A stretch of DNA of 64,000 nucleotides. Origin: Lepeophtheirus salmonis (Eukaryota; Arthropoda; Copepoda; Siphonostomatoida; Caligidae). The stretch is taken from NCBI RefSeq assembly GCF_016086655.4, contig NC_052131.2, positions 38,565,705-38,629,704 of the forward strand. The letters are read 5' to 3'. Shown piece by piece: positions 49,016 to 61,254 of the stretch; the stretch's first letter is position 1, and the number at the start of each line of letters is the position of its first letter. Position numbers and translations under genes: made by a program. Under the pieces are notes generated by a model. It ran no database searches. It was given only the letters and a program-made list of their open reading frames with translations, and was not told the origin of the DNA.

Positions 49016-49716
49016 CCGGTAGTTGCATAAATACGCGGTATTATATCTCGAGGTTCCATGACCGGAAATAAAAAATTCCAGTAGCAGTAACTCGGTAAAT
49101 CTTTTGGCTTTGTTTTTGTTTTTCTTACTCGCATCAAACAAAGTCGTTTACGATGAATGACGAGGTCAAACGTCATAGGGTTGCCACTCTCCTCCGCGCA
49201 GGTAGGTCTGTCAAGGAGATCATCAAGGACACTGGACTATCCAGGACTACTGTGTTCAAGGTCCAGAAGCTTGTCAAGGAGGGAAAAGATCTGAAGGAGA
49301 GTGCCCATACCTCTGGAATGACTCAGGATTGGCTTGCTGCCAACATGCACTTTTGGAACAAAAAGATTTGGCCACCTCAATCACCTGATTTTAATCTCCT
49401 TGACTACAGTGTGTGGTGGCAAATTGAGAAGAAAGCCTCTGCTACCCACCACCCGAATTCGGACTCATAAAAGGCTAGTGTCAATGAGCAATGGGCAGTG
49501 ATGGAAGACCATTACATCATCAATGTGTGCAAGGCCTTCCGCGGGCGCTTGGAGGTTGTCTAACAGCTGATGGCGGTTATATTCAGTAATTATATTAAAT
49601 TTTATACCAGAATAAATTCTATTTCATTTAATTCTCAAAAAAAAATACTTCATACGAATTTTATTACACATTTAATTATTGTCCATAAATAGTCCGCGTA
49701 TTTACGCAACTACCGG
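49016..49716 (+). mobile_element. internally deleted mariner element, 701 bp
   Basis: Terminal inverted repeats CCGGTAGTTGCATAAATACG (left) and its near-perfect reverse complement (right, ending CAACTACCGG) differ at one base over the first 23. They are flanked by TA duplications at 49014-49015 and 49717-49718. Complete mariner-type elements of this kind are about 1.2-1.3 kb, so roughly 600 bp of the interior is missing. It lies 8.7 kb upstream of the Ly6-like exon 1. The good ends suggest fairly recent mobility in trans. Confidence 0.9.
49153..49470 (+). pseudogene. mariner transposase remnant, helix-turn-helix joined to C-terminal catalytic end
   Basis: 105-codon open frame inside the 701-bp element. 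Residues 1-55 are a helix-turn-helix DNA-binding domain (RVATLLRAGRSVKEIIKDTG, then LSRTTVFKVQKLVKEG). At about residue 56 it jumps without a frameshift to the transposase C-terminus, with WPPQSPDFNLLDYSVWW carrying the last catalytic aspartate region. The central catalytic core, with the first two Asp residues, is absent. After the TAA at 49468-49470 the same frame continues with recognisable transposase sequence (ASVNEQWAVMEDHYIINVCK...) to a second TAA at 49561-49563, so the first stop is a secondary nonsense change. It cannot be a transposase; it could at most bind element ends. The in-frame deletion may be chance. Confidence 0.85.
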
Positions 49717-49718
49717 TA

Positions 49719-52700
49719 TATTTATGAGCACTTAGATCAGAAAATAAGGATTGCCACAATCAGTCTGGATGCAAGCTTAAAAAGATAAATCATAATTCAC
49801 AAGGAAATTGCCCTCATTAGAATTATATATCATATGTACCTATAAATAAAAATATTCAAATTTCAATAATTTTCATCATGCTTGTATTATTGACTGTCTA
49901 ATTAAAATCCAAGCTAATATTTCAATAGTGTGGCCCGCAAGATGATCTATTCATTTCATTTTGGCCGACACCCAAAAACTCTTGAAAACCCTTGAACTAT
50001 ATAGTCAAGACAAAAATTATGCATTTAAAAATGTCCATAATAATAATTGATAAATCTTTTATACATTATCGACTTAATAAAGGTGTGGAATTGTACGTAT
50101 GTACATGTTTTAAACTCTAAGCAGATGATGATAATGCTATCTATAAGCTATAATTTGTAGGTAAGTTTGATTTCAGTACGTCTTATACTATGAACCTCAC
50201 AAAGAAAATGACTAATTTAAATATAAAAAGCTCAAATACTAGATTTATATTTATACTGTTTTATTTTCGTCTTTTAAGAATATACAATAATCAAAATTTA
50301 TCTAATTAAATGTTCAATTGTAAGTCATCTTAAAATATTTTTTTTTATAATTTAATTTTTCTTTATGACATGTTTAAATTTATTTAATTTACTTTAATTG
50401 TATCTAAAAAAGAAAAAATAAAGGATATTACAAAAAAACCCAAAAAAAGAAGTAATTTATTAATGATATCAAACATTAATATGTATGAATCAGAGGAACA
50501 GGCGTAAGGAAGCATAATTTTTTAGAAGATCATTCAAATTTTGCGCGAATACTTGAGACAAAATAAGATTTTTGTTTTCATGTCGTTTTTTGTTTTCTTC
50601 AAGATGTACTTTAGGACGGCCTTTGTTCAAAATATTGTTAACAATATTTATTGAATGACGTTATTTCTTTTATATTTTAATTTATTTTTACCATTTTTTT
50701 AAAATATATAGTCTTTTTATAAAAGTTTATTCTTCTTGTATATAATGTATACAGTCAAGTCCGCATATAGTCAACGTTCTCTCAGATACCAATTTTTTTA
50801 TTAGATAAAATACTTTCTATGGGGAAAACATGAAATAAAAACTATTTATTCCTTTTTTTTTGTATCAATATCATAGGAATTCATGAGAATGAAAAAATCC
50901 CATGAGGATATCTCCTTCGTTATAGGTACAAATCTTAATAAGCTGTTCTGTATGTTTCTTCTTATACTCATTTCACATTGTTTTTCAGCCAATACATGTC
51001 AGTTCCAAAATTACTTATTTTTATAACTATAAAAAAAAATTGTAGTTTAGATTTTCCCCTCTTTCCCAGATATTATATGTTATTTTCCCGAATATACGGC
51101 GAATATTAATAGTTTCCAAATAATTGGATAGACAATTGCTAGTGAACATGTTCAACCACGTCTAACTTCAAAACTTGATTCCTATATTACACGTTCAAAA
51201 AAAGTCTTTTAAATTAAAATATTGAGCACTATGTACTTAGAAAGGGTTATTTAAAATCACAATTGTAGTAACTTTGGTATTCTTTTTTTCAAAATGATTT
51301 TAAATAAAGTACTTCCTATTGGGGAAAGGAGCTACATTCGAGTTAAAATTTAAGGGATATGAACAAAGCACTTATACAGGTAGAAGTGTGCAAACAGTGG
51401 GGGGGGGGGGCAAAAATACCAAAGATTTGAATACATACTTTGTTCATGGGCCGTTAGTATCAAAAGAAATGAGAAATGAGCTCGAAAGTAATGAAGTAAT
51501 GAATCAATAAAAACATATTATACCAAAGACTTTAGACTCTAATTGGACTTCCAATGGGGGCCTATGGTATAAACTACCATAGATATTGCAACTGTCTTTA
51601 TTCATCTTATACAATTTGTTCTTTTGGGACTTGTAAATTTCAGACTTTAGGGGATAATGATTTGGATCTGGTTTTGTATCAAAGAAAAACAAATAGTCTG
51701 AAGTGATTCAAAACATACATAATCAAAAATGTATATCATATTTCACATTCATCTCGGATATCTAAAACAAAATACTATCACAGCATTGATTAGCTCAAGA
51801 GAAAAAAAATTAAGAGAGCAAAAATCATTTTGCTTTCGATAGGCATAAAAACTATTCTCGATTTCAGAGCGATCAAAATTAAATCAATATGTTGAGGAAA
51901 TACTTTAAATTTGCTTGGATTGAAGATCAATAAATATGTACATATAATTAATTTTACATAATATAAATATTTAAATACTTCATATCAAGGCTGAAATTTT
52001 TAACTTTTCTGAAGATAAATTGTATTCCATGACTCGAAGTTCTCCACTGGTCTCGCATTCAGAACCTCAATTACAATAGTTCAAAATGGTGACAATTAAT
52101 ACCTAAATTATCAAACATTTAAATCAGTTTTAATCGCTCCAAAAGTTGTTACCTTATTTATGTCACGAAACCTTTCTTTCGGGAAAAAAAACAGGCCGAA
52201 AGATCCAAAAACAGTTGGCCGTTAATCAATTCTGAGCCAATATTTCCAAAGTATGAAATGATTAATAAATAATTTTTGAGAAGTTTTCACAGCCTAACAA
52301 GAGCTAATTATAATTCAACCAATCAACGATCTTCACATTGATATGGTGAAAAGAAGCAGAAACATCGACAGTTGACAACAAATACACTCAATATATTTAT
52401 ATTTCCGATGTAACACCGTTTCCATAATAATTATAACACGAAAAAACAACACCTCCAAAAGTCTGTGTCATATGTTCCGTGGATATACACAGACTGTCAG
52501 TGCACCGAAGTAATATTTTAATATGTAAACACTGGATTTTAATATTATAAGAGCCAGGAAATGAAAAATTGTACCAGTACAAACTTGGCAGATCAAATCT
52601 GGGCATAAAAAGAGCCTTGTTGTACTATACATATGCATGTACAGACCGGTAACCCCAAAATATCCACAACTTCTATTATATCTATATGAAGATAAATTCA

Positions 52701-52734
52701 ACAGTTGACTGAGATGTTAATGACTTGCTACAAT
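49719..52734. other. AT-rich flank, nothing recognised
   Basis: ACAGTCAAGTCCGCATATAG at 50751 could be a pogo-like end, but no partner was found. A G-run lies at 51399-51410. No gene. Confidence 0.4.
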
Positions 52735-52831
52735 TTAATTTTGGCCAGCCATGGATTTTGATTTTTTTTTGCAAAATGTTTAATTTTTTTTTTTAAATCC
52801 TCCACAAAATCTGATCTTGCAGACGCCCCTG
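52735..52831 (-). mobile_element. family A element, short fragment
   Basis: GGCCAGCCATGGATTTTGAT, poly-T, then ACAAAATCTGATCTTGCAGA followed by CGCCCCTG. About 97 bp, one intact terminus. Confidence 0.55.
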
Positions 52832-53689
52832 ATTATGTATATAAGTTTTACATTTTTATATGGCAACTTGTACATAAAATATACAAATATTAACAGTAGC
52901 AACAACAATTTTAAGTCACTTTAGCAAAGAAAAATAAAAGGATTGTTGAATTCATTTAAAATGTAAGTACTTACCTATGAACATGATTAAATGTAACAAG
53001 AAGGAAGCAAAAAAGCATAACATATACTAAGTATAAAAAATATTTTCCTAATCAGAATTATATTAAATGTCTCTTTCCCTGGCAAGTTGACCATATAGAT
53101 AATTTCTCTAGCCAAGAAAAAAGTAAATCACAATTATTTATAAATATATATAAGTACATAATATTATATAAATAGAAAGTAGTCAGAAAAAGAAACTCTC
53201 AGATGGAGTACTCTAATAAGATAATTGAAGACTTCTTCTTCTTCCATGTATGTACTTTCATAATTAATTTCTACAAAAACAAAAAATGAACATAATAAAG
53301 AGTTCCCTACCTATTGAGTAATAATAATAATTATTATTATTATAATCAAAGGTAAGTGTACATACACTGAATAAACCTATGTAGGTATTATTTAGGTAGT
53401 GACAGTTCTTGGAATGCTTTTACAAGAAAATATGATTATTAGTAGATAGTGGTAGGTATGTATGGTGTATTAATATGTGGAAGTAATTACTATGATGTAC
53501 AGTACATGTGTACAATTTTATATTATATTCATACCATACTAATCTCATAAATTCCAAGTCATCAAAAAATATATGAATATTAGTGTAGGGTTTCGTTCTG
53601 AAAAGAGAGCGTAATACCTTTTAACTAATTCCGTCCTTAAAAGAAGTTCAGTGTAAATCGGTCACATTTAGAGTTGGGTCTAACCCAGT

Positions 53690-53842
53690 GGTTGAGGAAC
53701 TGGGGTAAATTATCCCAAATGGGATAATTTATAAAAATTTGTGGGTAAAGGGAATGGATTTTTTTAAATTTTTTATAAATATTCAAAGAACCAATCCCCA
53801 AAAAAAAAAAATAATAATAATAATATCCTGCAGACATCCCTG
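53690..53842 (-). mobile_element. family A element, short fragment
   Basis: Terminal TATCCTGCAGACATCCCTG preceded by ACCAATCCCC and A/T-rich filler. The left boundary is a guess. Confidence 0.45.
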
Positions 53843-54294
53843 TAATAATTTCTGGTAAATTAATTTTACTACAGTCCTTGTGAGGTAATGCTAAAAAAAG
53901 TTTTTGTGTCCGAGTTCTAATCAATCTTCTTTTTATAATTACTTTTAAGTTTAAAAATACAAAATGCACAAATTATCCTCAAAAACGTGCTTTTGTGGCT
54001 TACAAAAAGTATATGAAAAACACAGTTTCTGCAGCCGACAAAGTGATAGATAATCCAGCATGCCTGAGAGTAAAACATCGTGTCTCAAATAAACTCTAAT
54101 GTCATATATGGTACAGCCTATGCATACAGAGTTGCCCCAAGACCAAGATCGTAAGCTAGACCCGAAAAGAAAAAACAACAAATGTTGTCCTTTTGACTCA
54201 ACTTCGAACTCTACTACTCGAAAGTTTTTTGAAGTTCCGCTAGTTGAATAACCCTAATGTTATTAAACCTAATAAAATAGAATCTTATAAGTAT

Positions 54295-54420
54295 CAGAGC
54301 TTCTCAACCTATGGGATGCGCCCCATAAGGAAACGTAAAGTAACTCCATTGGGCTAAGAGAAGTGGAACAAATATTCAAAAAGTATATATATATAAACAC
54401 ACTTTGATAATGAATGGCCT
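54295..54420. mobile_element. possible hAT MITE end
   Basis: CAGAGCTTCTCAACCTATGG followed by GATGCGCCCCATAAGG resembles a hAT-type 'CAG.G.TTCTCAACC..TGGG' end. No partner seen. Confidence 0.35.
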
Positions 54421-54650
54421 ATGTCAGAAAGATGGGAAAAGTATGTTCAATTGTTTTCCGTGAGGGAGTGCAAGTCAAATATGTAGCTTATTTGGTGAGC
54501 TTATAAATTATTTACCATAATTATATATCAACGGAAATTGAATTTTACTAATGAAAGTTAAGGAATACAAATACTTACATGTCCAGACTCATGCATGATG
54601 AGAAAAATCCTTCTAGCCTGATTTTGTATTGAGGGGTTACATAGATAATA

Positions 54651-55076
54651 GATTGGAGAAAAAGTAATTTCGTATTTTTTGCTTTATTTCATAGGTTTAT
54701 AAGATGTATTACATTCATCCTATTTAAGTCAAATATACCCCTTCCTGTTCGATAACTTACTTGTTGTCTCCTATTCACCAATGCTGACCGCTTCTGTTTG
54801 ATCGAGTTGTTCACTGTAAAGTAACTGCAAATTGAGCGAGAGAGAGACAAACACCTCCTTGTATATACTATTGGAAATTTTCTTGGTCGCTTAGGACGCG
54901 TTTTTCCCTATCAGAAAGTAAAAATGTATAATAGGTTGAATTTCTTCCTCCACGCTCGATAATTCACGACTGAACCGGCCTAGTGCAATACTCTACAAAA
55001 ATCATTTGAATTATACACAAGATTATACTTAGTTAAAAAAAAGGACGGGAAATACGAAATTACTTTTTCCCTAACC
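54651..55076 (-). mobile_element. internally deleted mariner, 426 bp
   Basis: Ends GATTGGAGAAAAAGTAATTT (left) and the reverse complement of GGTTAGGGAAAAAGTAATTT (right), flanked by TA on both sides (54649-54650 and 55077-55078). On the minus strand, about 54960-54895, a weak peptide IQPIIHFYFLIGKNAS precedes a stop, then ATKKI. This resembles the first helix of mariner transposases, so the element keeps only the 5' part of the gene plus both ends. The two ends share the AAAAAGTAATTTCGTATTT core with the solo end at 19040. Confidence 0.75.
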
Positions 55077-55078
55077 TA

Positions 55079-57599
55079 ATACTTCCTTTTTTTATAAAGT
55101 TTACTCCAGCTAGTTTTTGTCAATTAATAACATTATTTTAGTTAGTTACAATGTCCGGACTTCATCAGGGACTTTCATTTTGCAAAAAAAAAAAAAGTTA
55201 GCACGCATCTTTAGAAGAATTCCCTTAATTGGTATAAATAGATTCCTGGATTGAAGTAGATAATACATCAAGAACAAAAAGTATAAAAGTTACATATTAA
55301 ATTAACTTAATTTCCTTTGCATGTTTAAAAACGATTACTAATAATGAGCTAAAAAATGGATGGTCCAAAATAGCAAACTAAAGTTCAATGCACGCCTATT
55401 CGGAAATTACTATAGATACATTATGATATGATATTATGCATACTTTATCACATAATCAAAAGACTTTGGACTCGAAAACTATTTGAATTTTTTTAATGGA
55501 TATAAAGTATATTTGAAACTCTGAGGACTTGAATTGGACTCGAACATAATATATACAAGAACTTATGAGCAAAGGTTTGAGGATCAACTTGGACTGACAG
55601 TATACGGACTTTTTCCCACCTCAACTATGTACTGCAAATGTATGAGGGATCGTTTCCCGAAATCCTTTTGTTTTTTATAATCTAGAAAATTAGGGGGAAA
55701 TTCCCATATAATAAAAATGAATTATTTCAATTTATTTATGATATAAGAAACTAATATTTAACATAATCGAAATAGACACAGAAAATATTCGTAGAATTGA
55801 AATATTATTGTAATCTAGTATGACCCACCACATTTATTGAATCAGAAGGAGCTACTTCAGGAGATGGTTAATTTGTCTCGAGACTGAAAAATCGTTCAAG
55901 GGAAAACAGGGCTGATTGTTTAAACTCTTTATTTTCCATCACTTGACAGCAAATTAATTATATTTTGATTTTTCTAAAAATGTTATTTTTTTCACAATTT
56001 AAATATATATTTACTATGTATATGTGTATATCATTTACTTAGATCTAAAAATGAATTCATATGTCACATGCTATTAATTATTCCACTTTTTGATTTAACA
56101 ACCAACTTTTTGTACATTAGAAATAATTTTCTAGGATCCTGAGATAATACTCAGTTTCTTCCCATATCCCGGGGTAACAAAAACCCTCTAAAATGACAAT
56201 CCCAAGACTATTTATGAATGTAAAATGAAGAAGAGACATATTACTTACTGAGCAACTTATCATTTTCTTCGATATTATATAAATATATATATACAACCCT
56301 CATACATCAAGGAAAACCATCATGCCAAATAAGTGATCATGCTGAATAAATTTACTTTTAATGATGAGGGAGGAGTAGTTGAGTGTACCTATTACATATG
56401 GTAATATTGAGTACAAGTTGGGATTTTGTACAAGTTACAATCAAAAAATGAGATGAAGCACTTTAAATAAGAATTTAAAGCGGTAAAGTGATTAGCACTA
56501 TTTCAAGGAGACTTCAGCAAAGAATTTAGGTCCTTGGAATCCTACACTTACCGTATAATAGTAATATGTATATATTAGAATGTGCCCAAATCACAAAAGT
56601 ATGCCCGGATATTTTTTATTTTCCATTTTATTCCTCTAAATAAATTTGTAAAATAGGGAGTCTTATTTGGCATAAACAAGCAAAGAAAGTATGCATTGTA
56701 ATAATATATTTCAAATTTAGTATCAAAAAATGAGATTTGTGTAGTAAAAATGAAGAGATACGTCTACATAAATAAGCGTAACAAAAGAGAATATTTATAT
56801 ATTGGCAGGATGCTTGGAATTAAAATCTGCATCCTTTGAAGCAAGTTAGAGAGAGATTGTTAGAATATTTCTTTCATCTATAATACTTAATAAAATAAAA
56901 ATCCTGGAACTGGATTCAAATCGATAATTTTAAAGGAAGGACAACGAAATTTGATTTTTTTCGACATTTTAAAGATTTTCAAATCAAAAGTCGTCCATCC
57001 ACCTTTTTTTTCTTTTTTTTTTACGTTTGATGGTTATTTTCTTGTTCAAAGGAATAAAATGAAAAATAAAAATATCCAGTGATACCAAATTCTCTACTTT
57101 TGTCATTACGGTACACACTAATATTTTTATAATACAGTCTGTATGTGTGTCCTTTATGAGTGCCCACACCATTGGGTGTAAGAGGCTGCAACTTCGTATG
57201 GGTCTCTCTTTTGAATATGGTCAGGCAAAGCCAGTGGAGCACATTTTCAAAGGGGCTTATTATACACTCAAAACACAAAAATGGTTTTTTGGAGCTCAAA
57301 GAGACTAGATAGGAGGTTGAGTTATGAATCAAAAAGTTTTCTAAATTTATTGAAAATCAAAAAAGTTATTGGAAAAATAAGAAAGCGGTGAAAATTGTAG
57401 GTTTTTTTAAGGTGCGAGATATGCGAGAAAATGATGCTTTTTAGACACAAAAAACCCTGACATCCCACAAGATCATTTTCCGGAACATTTTATTCTATAA
57501 TTTTTGCCATATTGCCAAATATATTTTTAAACAACATTATTCTCCATAACTTTATTGTTTTTGCAAGTACAATTTTTTTTATAGGTCTGTGTTTCTTTT
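55079..57599. other. AT-rich flank, nothing recognised
   Basis: A minus-strand frame at 57332-57021 (103 codons) has no recognisable domain and normal local base composition; I treat it as chance. Confidence 0.4.
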
Positions 57600-57795
57600 T
57601 GTGTTTGTATTTTTTATTAAAATATGTAATTTTTGAAATTTTTTCCAAAAAAAATTAATTTTTTTGTGAACAGCTGTGGATTTTTGAAATTTTTCCATTA
57701 AATTTAATATTTGAAACTTATTTTTAGAAATTTTTTATCTAAAAAATTTAATTTCTGAAATATTTTGTGAATAGCAATGGATTTTTGAATAGTCT
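57600..57795 (-). repeat. family A body fragment
   Basis: T-rich units GTGAACAGCTGTGGATTTTT and GTGAATAGCAATGGATTTTT; no termini. Confidence 0.5.
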
Positions 57796-57959
57796 AGGCT
57801 CTAGGCTATTTGCACTTAAGAAAAGAGACAGACTAAGCTCAAGACTAACTTTCCTCAACATCAAGAGCTTAAATACATTATTAGTAAAAATTTAATTTAA
57901 GATGGAATCAGTTTTTCGATTAAAACAGCGCTTTCTTAGAGTTCTCAACAAAATAAAAC

Positions 57960-58095
57960 TTTTCAGTTCAAGGTCCTGTGCTTTTGCCAGGTATCTGCTC
58001 CTAGAGTCTCTTTTCTTTATCCTAAATGCATGATAAGCATTTGATAGATCCATATCACAGAAAAAATGATCCCTCTTCACCACTGTATTACGCAC
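57960..58095 (-). pseudogene. possible reverse-transcriptase fragment
   Basis: Minus-strand peptide HFFCDMDLSNAYHAFRIKKR followed by DSRSRYLAKA. The D-L-S-N-A-Y-H pattern followed by R-I-K resembles the first catalytic block of retrotransposon reverse transcriptases. Only about 45 codons are coherent, with no other RT motif or long terminal repeat nearby, so chance resemblance is possible. Confidence 0.3.
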
Positions 58096-58512
58096 AAAAC
58101 TGATTCCCTCTTAAATTTATATTTTATTAAATATGTATCACATGGAGTCAAAAAATCTATAGTATATTTTTATTACATATGTAATACATCTATATCTATT
58201 AAGCAAAGTGTATCTTTATTTATGAATGAATCTTTGAACAAAATAAAGGCCTTTTTGATCTAACACTTAATAATGTTTCAATGTAGAGCTTGGAGTCATT
58301 TAGCATCGAGTGTGTATACATATATATGGTGTATATCATAAACATATTTTCGTAGTCATATTAATGAAATGTTGCAAGCGTTTTCCATGTGCCATTGAGC
58401 GTTTATATACGGTGAATTGTATATTGTACACCCTGATGATGTATAGCATGTAACATCGAGTATGAATACAAGTAGAACTGCTTCTCTTTGTTTTCTATAC
58501 TACTCTCTTACA

Positions 58513-58543
58513 TATATATTACTTAATATTTAAGTAATATATA
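58513..58543. repeat. near-perfect palindrome
   Basis: TATATTACTTAA and TTAAGTAATATA arms around a short AT centre. It lies about 300 bp upstream of the Helitron-type end and could be near its 5' region, but I see no clear TC start. Confidence 0.5.
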
Positions 58544-58802
58544 AACGCCGGTATGTAATAATGAATTAACTCTTGAAGACGTTTTATATGTAGCATACTG
58601 GGAGCACAATTTTTGTTATTGAGCTCTCTAGAGACTAAAGTACTCATCAGTCATCCCTTATACTATTTTTTTTTTGCCTCAAACTCATATTATTATTCTT
58701 TCATTATTGAGGGGAGTGCATATATCAATTGATTTAAGTAGCTACGTGAGATACTCCTCATGAAAAAGGGAAAGTAACACTGAGGAGCTATTAGGGAGCA
58801 AA

Positions 58803-58859
58803 ATTCGTCTTTTAGCCAGCACCTCAATGAATCCGGGCAATGCCGGGTGCTACGGCTAG
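58803..58859 (+). mobile_element. Helitron-type 3' end
   Basis: AATCCGGGCAATGCCGGG, a short GC-rich hairpin-like block, is followed by TGCTACGGCTAG and then T (58860). Helitrons end in a hairpin about 10 bases before CTRR and insert between A and T, which fits exactly. The 5' TC end was not identified; it may lie a few hundred bases upstream (the TA-rich stretch near 58500 is a candidate). Confidence 0.6.
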
Positions 58860-59613
58860 TTAGAATTTAAATCAATGTTTCTATAATCTTTCAAATTCGG
58901 TGAAGGAATTGAATTATTTACCAACCGAAAATGGGAACAATTTACGGCTGACAATTTTAAAACAATCGGTGTGTAAATGATGACACCTCATATGATATTC
59001 ATGTCTATCCTTTGCCTTGAGTCCTTTAGGATAAATAAGTGAGTATGAAAGTGTCTAAAATTTGGTACAGAAGTCATAGGTATATACAATATACAAATAA
59101 TGTCTGAAAAGCGGAGTTGGGTCATTCCTGTTATTTCTATCTAATGATTCTGCATGGATTATTTAAAATCAAAGAGAACATTCATAGGTATTAATGGCGT
59201 ATCCAGTGACATGTCATATTAATGAAGTAAACAGGAAATGCATCCAGGGAGGAGAGACATGATCCTCAATTAAAACTGTTGGGCGGCACATAAATATATA
59301 TGTGAGTAAGTTAAAGTCTAAAAATAGACTACTTTCCCCCTATGATTACGTGTGTACATATATATTGTACATACATAGATAGATAGATAGATATATATTC
59401 CTCGTTAGTCACCATTAAGAAAATTGCTGAAAGTGCCAATAAATAATATCTGACAGGAATTACTTTTAAAAGAAGGAGAAGATGGACCCCCAAATATATT
59501 ATTCTTATCAAAAGACCAATGGACTACTATACTTAGAGTTGTATCAAATATGACCTAGAACGCCTGCGCTATTTTATATTGTTTCTATCTGTGTTTCTTT
59601 CATTTCCCAAAGC

Positions 59614-59900
59614 CAGGGATGGGTTTGGGATATTTTTTTATTTTGGAACCGGATAGACATGAGTAATTGAGCTTTGGACTCGGTTAGAGCCGGGTATTTT
59701 AATATCCACGAGTAATATGCAACTGGGTATGTAGTCTTATTTATAAAGAACCTTAGAAGTACAGAATAATGCACACATACAGCTAATTAATGATCAGTTA
59801 CCTGGAGGATTTGGGGGTAATAGAAACGTGTATTTTTTTATTGAAGTTCTGGGTACGAGTGTATAGGTACGGATATTACTCAGAGTCCGGCCCATCCCTA
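59614..59900. mobile_element. hAT MITE with perfect 8-bp target duplication, 287 bp
   Basis: CAGGGATGGGTTTGGGA at the left and TAGGGATGGGCCGGACT (reverse complement of the right end) form the inverted ends. CCCAAAGC is duplicated exactly on both sides (59606-59613 and 59901-59908). The interior has repeated ACTCGG / GGTACGAG-type words and no coding capacity. The perfect duplication indicates a comparatively young insertion. Confidence 0.85.
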
Positions 59901-59981
59901 CCCAAAGCTGTTATAATTTTTCATTAATTCTAGAAGAAAGAACATCTCAATATAAAGTTATCAGTCGATCGTAATTGACCT

Positions 59982-60197
59982 TAGTGTTATGTCAGTCTTT
60001 ATTTAAGACTGAAGACTGCAGTCCCGTCTATTCACTTTCGGACCGATCCAGTTTAGTTCTAAAAGCTTAATAAGTTCGGTCCTCTATGACATTTCTCAAC
60101 TGTATTTCTTCATTTTTTGTCAGTTCTTTTACTGACAGTCTTAAGGGCAGTCCTAAGACTGGACTGGACCGAATAAATAAGGACCCACACAATACTA
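59982..60197. mobile_element. family B MITE, copy 5
   Basis: Ends TAGTGTTATGTCAGTCTTTA and AAGGACCCACACAATACTA. The internal CGGACCGATCCAGTTTAG faces ACTGGACTGGACCGAAT. It lies 82 bp after the hAT MITE 59614-59900. Confidence 0.75.
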
Positions 60198-60254
60198 CGT
60201 CTGCTTATGAATGACAGGAGGAGTAACAAATTGGATTTGTGGGTGAGTATTATT

Positions 60255-60470
60255 CAGTGTAAGTTGAACTCAAGGTAGAATTGACATCGGAGTGATTCCT
60301 GTCTATGTCCTTGCTTGATATGTGTGTGTGTGTGTGATTTCCTTTCTTGTTCTCTCATAGCAGCTAATGTAATTGAGCGTTTAGACGGCTAAACCGTTCT
60401 CCCTCTTAACATGATTTAGTTTACAATGTCCTTTATTCGGTCATATTTACTACAACTCTATTTATTATGG
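60255..60470 (+). repeat. family C with internal (TG)n
   Basis: ACTCAAGGTAGAATTGACAT, CGGAGTGATTCCTGTCTATG, a TG microsatellite at about 60320-60337, TGATTTCCTTTCTTGTTCTC and CTAAACCGTTCTCCCTCTTA. Confidence 0.55.
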
Positions 60471-61254
60471 TGAACATATATGTATGTACATTGCAGGAGG
60501 GAGGGATCTGGGTAATGAATTCAATAAAATAACAGCCATATTTATACGGTGTCTGATATGAGTATATGGATACTATAGTTTTTTTCTACATACACCTGTT
60601 CTTCCTATTATTCCTACTCCTACTCCTACTACACTCCTCCTAATAATACTATTGAATAAAGAAGCCATTGAAATTTTGACATAATATTTTAAAAGTTTTA
60701 CTCCTTTTATCCATAAGATAGTATGTATATTATGACAAATACACACTTCTGAGAAAAAAAAAAAAAAAAAAAAATGAAAGGAGAGATTCATTATTATTCC
60801 AAGAGTAGAATGAGTCCAAAAAGTTTTATATTTAAAAAAAAAATTATAAGTATGATAATAAAAAAAAGTTTTTTATATACATTAAATATTATTACTATAT
60901 ACATTAGTCCGTATGCCCATAGGCCTCATCCTACTAATATGACTTTTACAATCATGATCATAACAAGTTGCTGCTGTTGTACTAGGGATTGAAGAAGTTG
61001 GAATTTAGTATTATTATGCATCTTAGCATACTCGTCATTGTGACTTATTTTCTCCTAATAGCATATGTACGAAAAGTTTTGTTGTTCTATTACTAAGGGA
61101 TTGCATGATTCAGTCTCATTTTCTTTTCGAAGAATAATGGGTTTTGATTATTCTATTATTATAGGTGCATAGATTAGGGTGCCCCAAGACATAACAAGCA
61201 ACTTTTGTTTTCCTTCAAATCTTACATGATTACATAGAGTTCTAAAGACTATAA

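Noticed and set aside
53637..53969. 110-codon minus-strand frame
   Set aside because: It runs through a family A fragment (53690-53842) and simple sequence; composition is that of the repeat and no motif is present.
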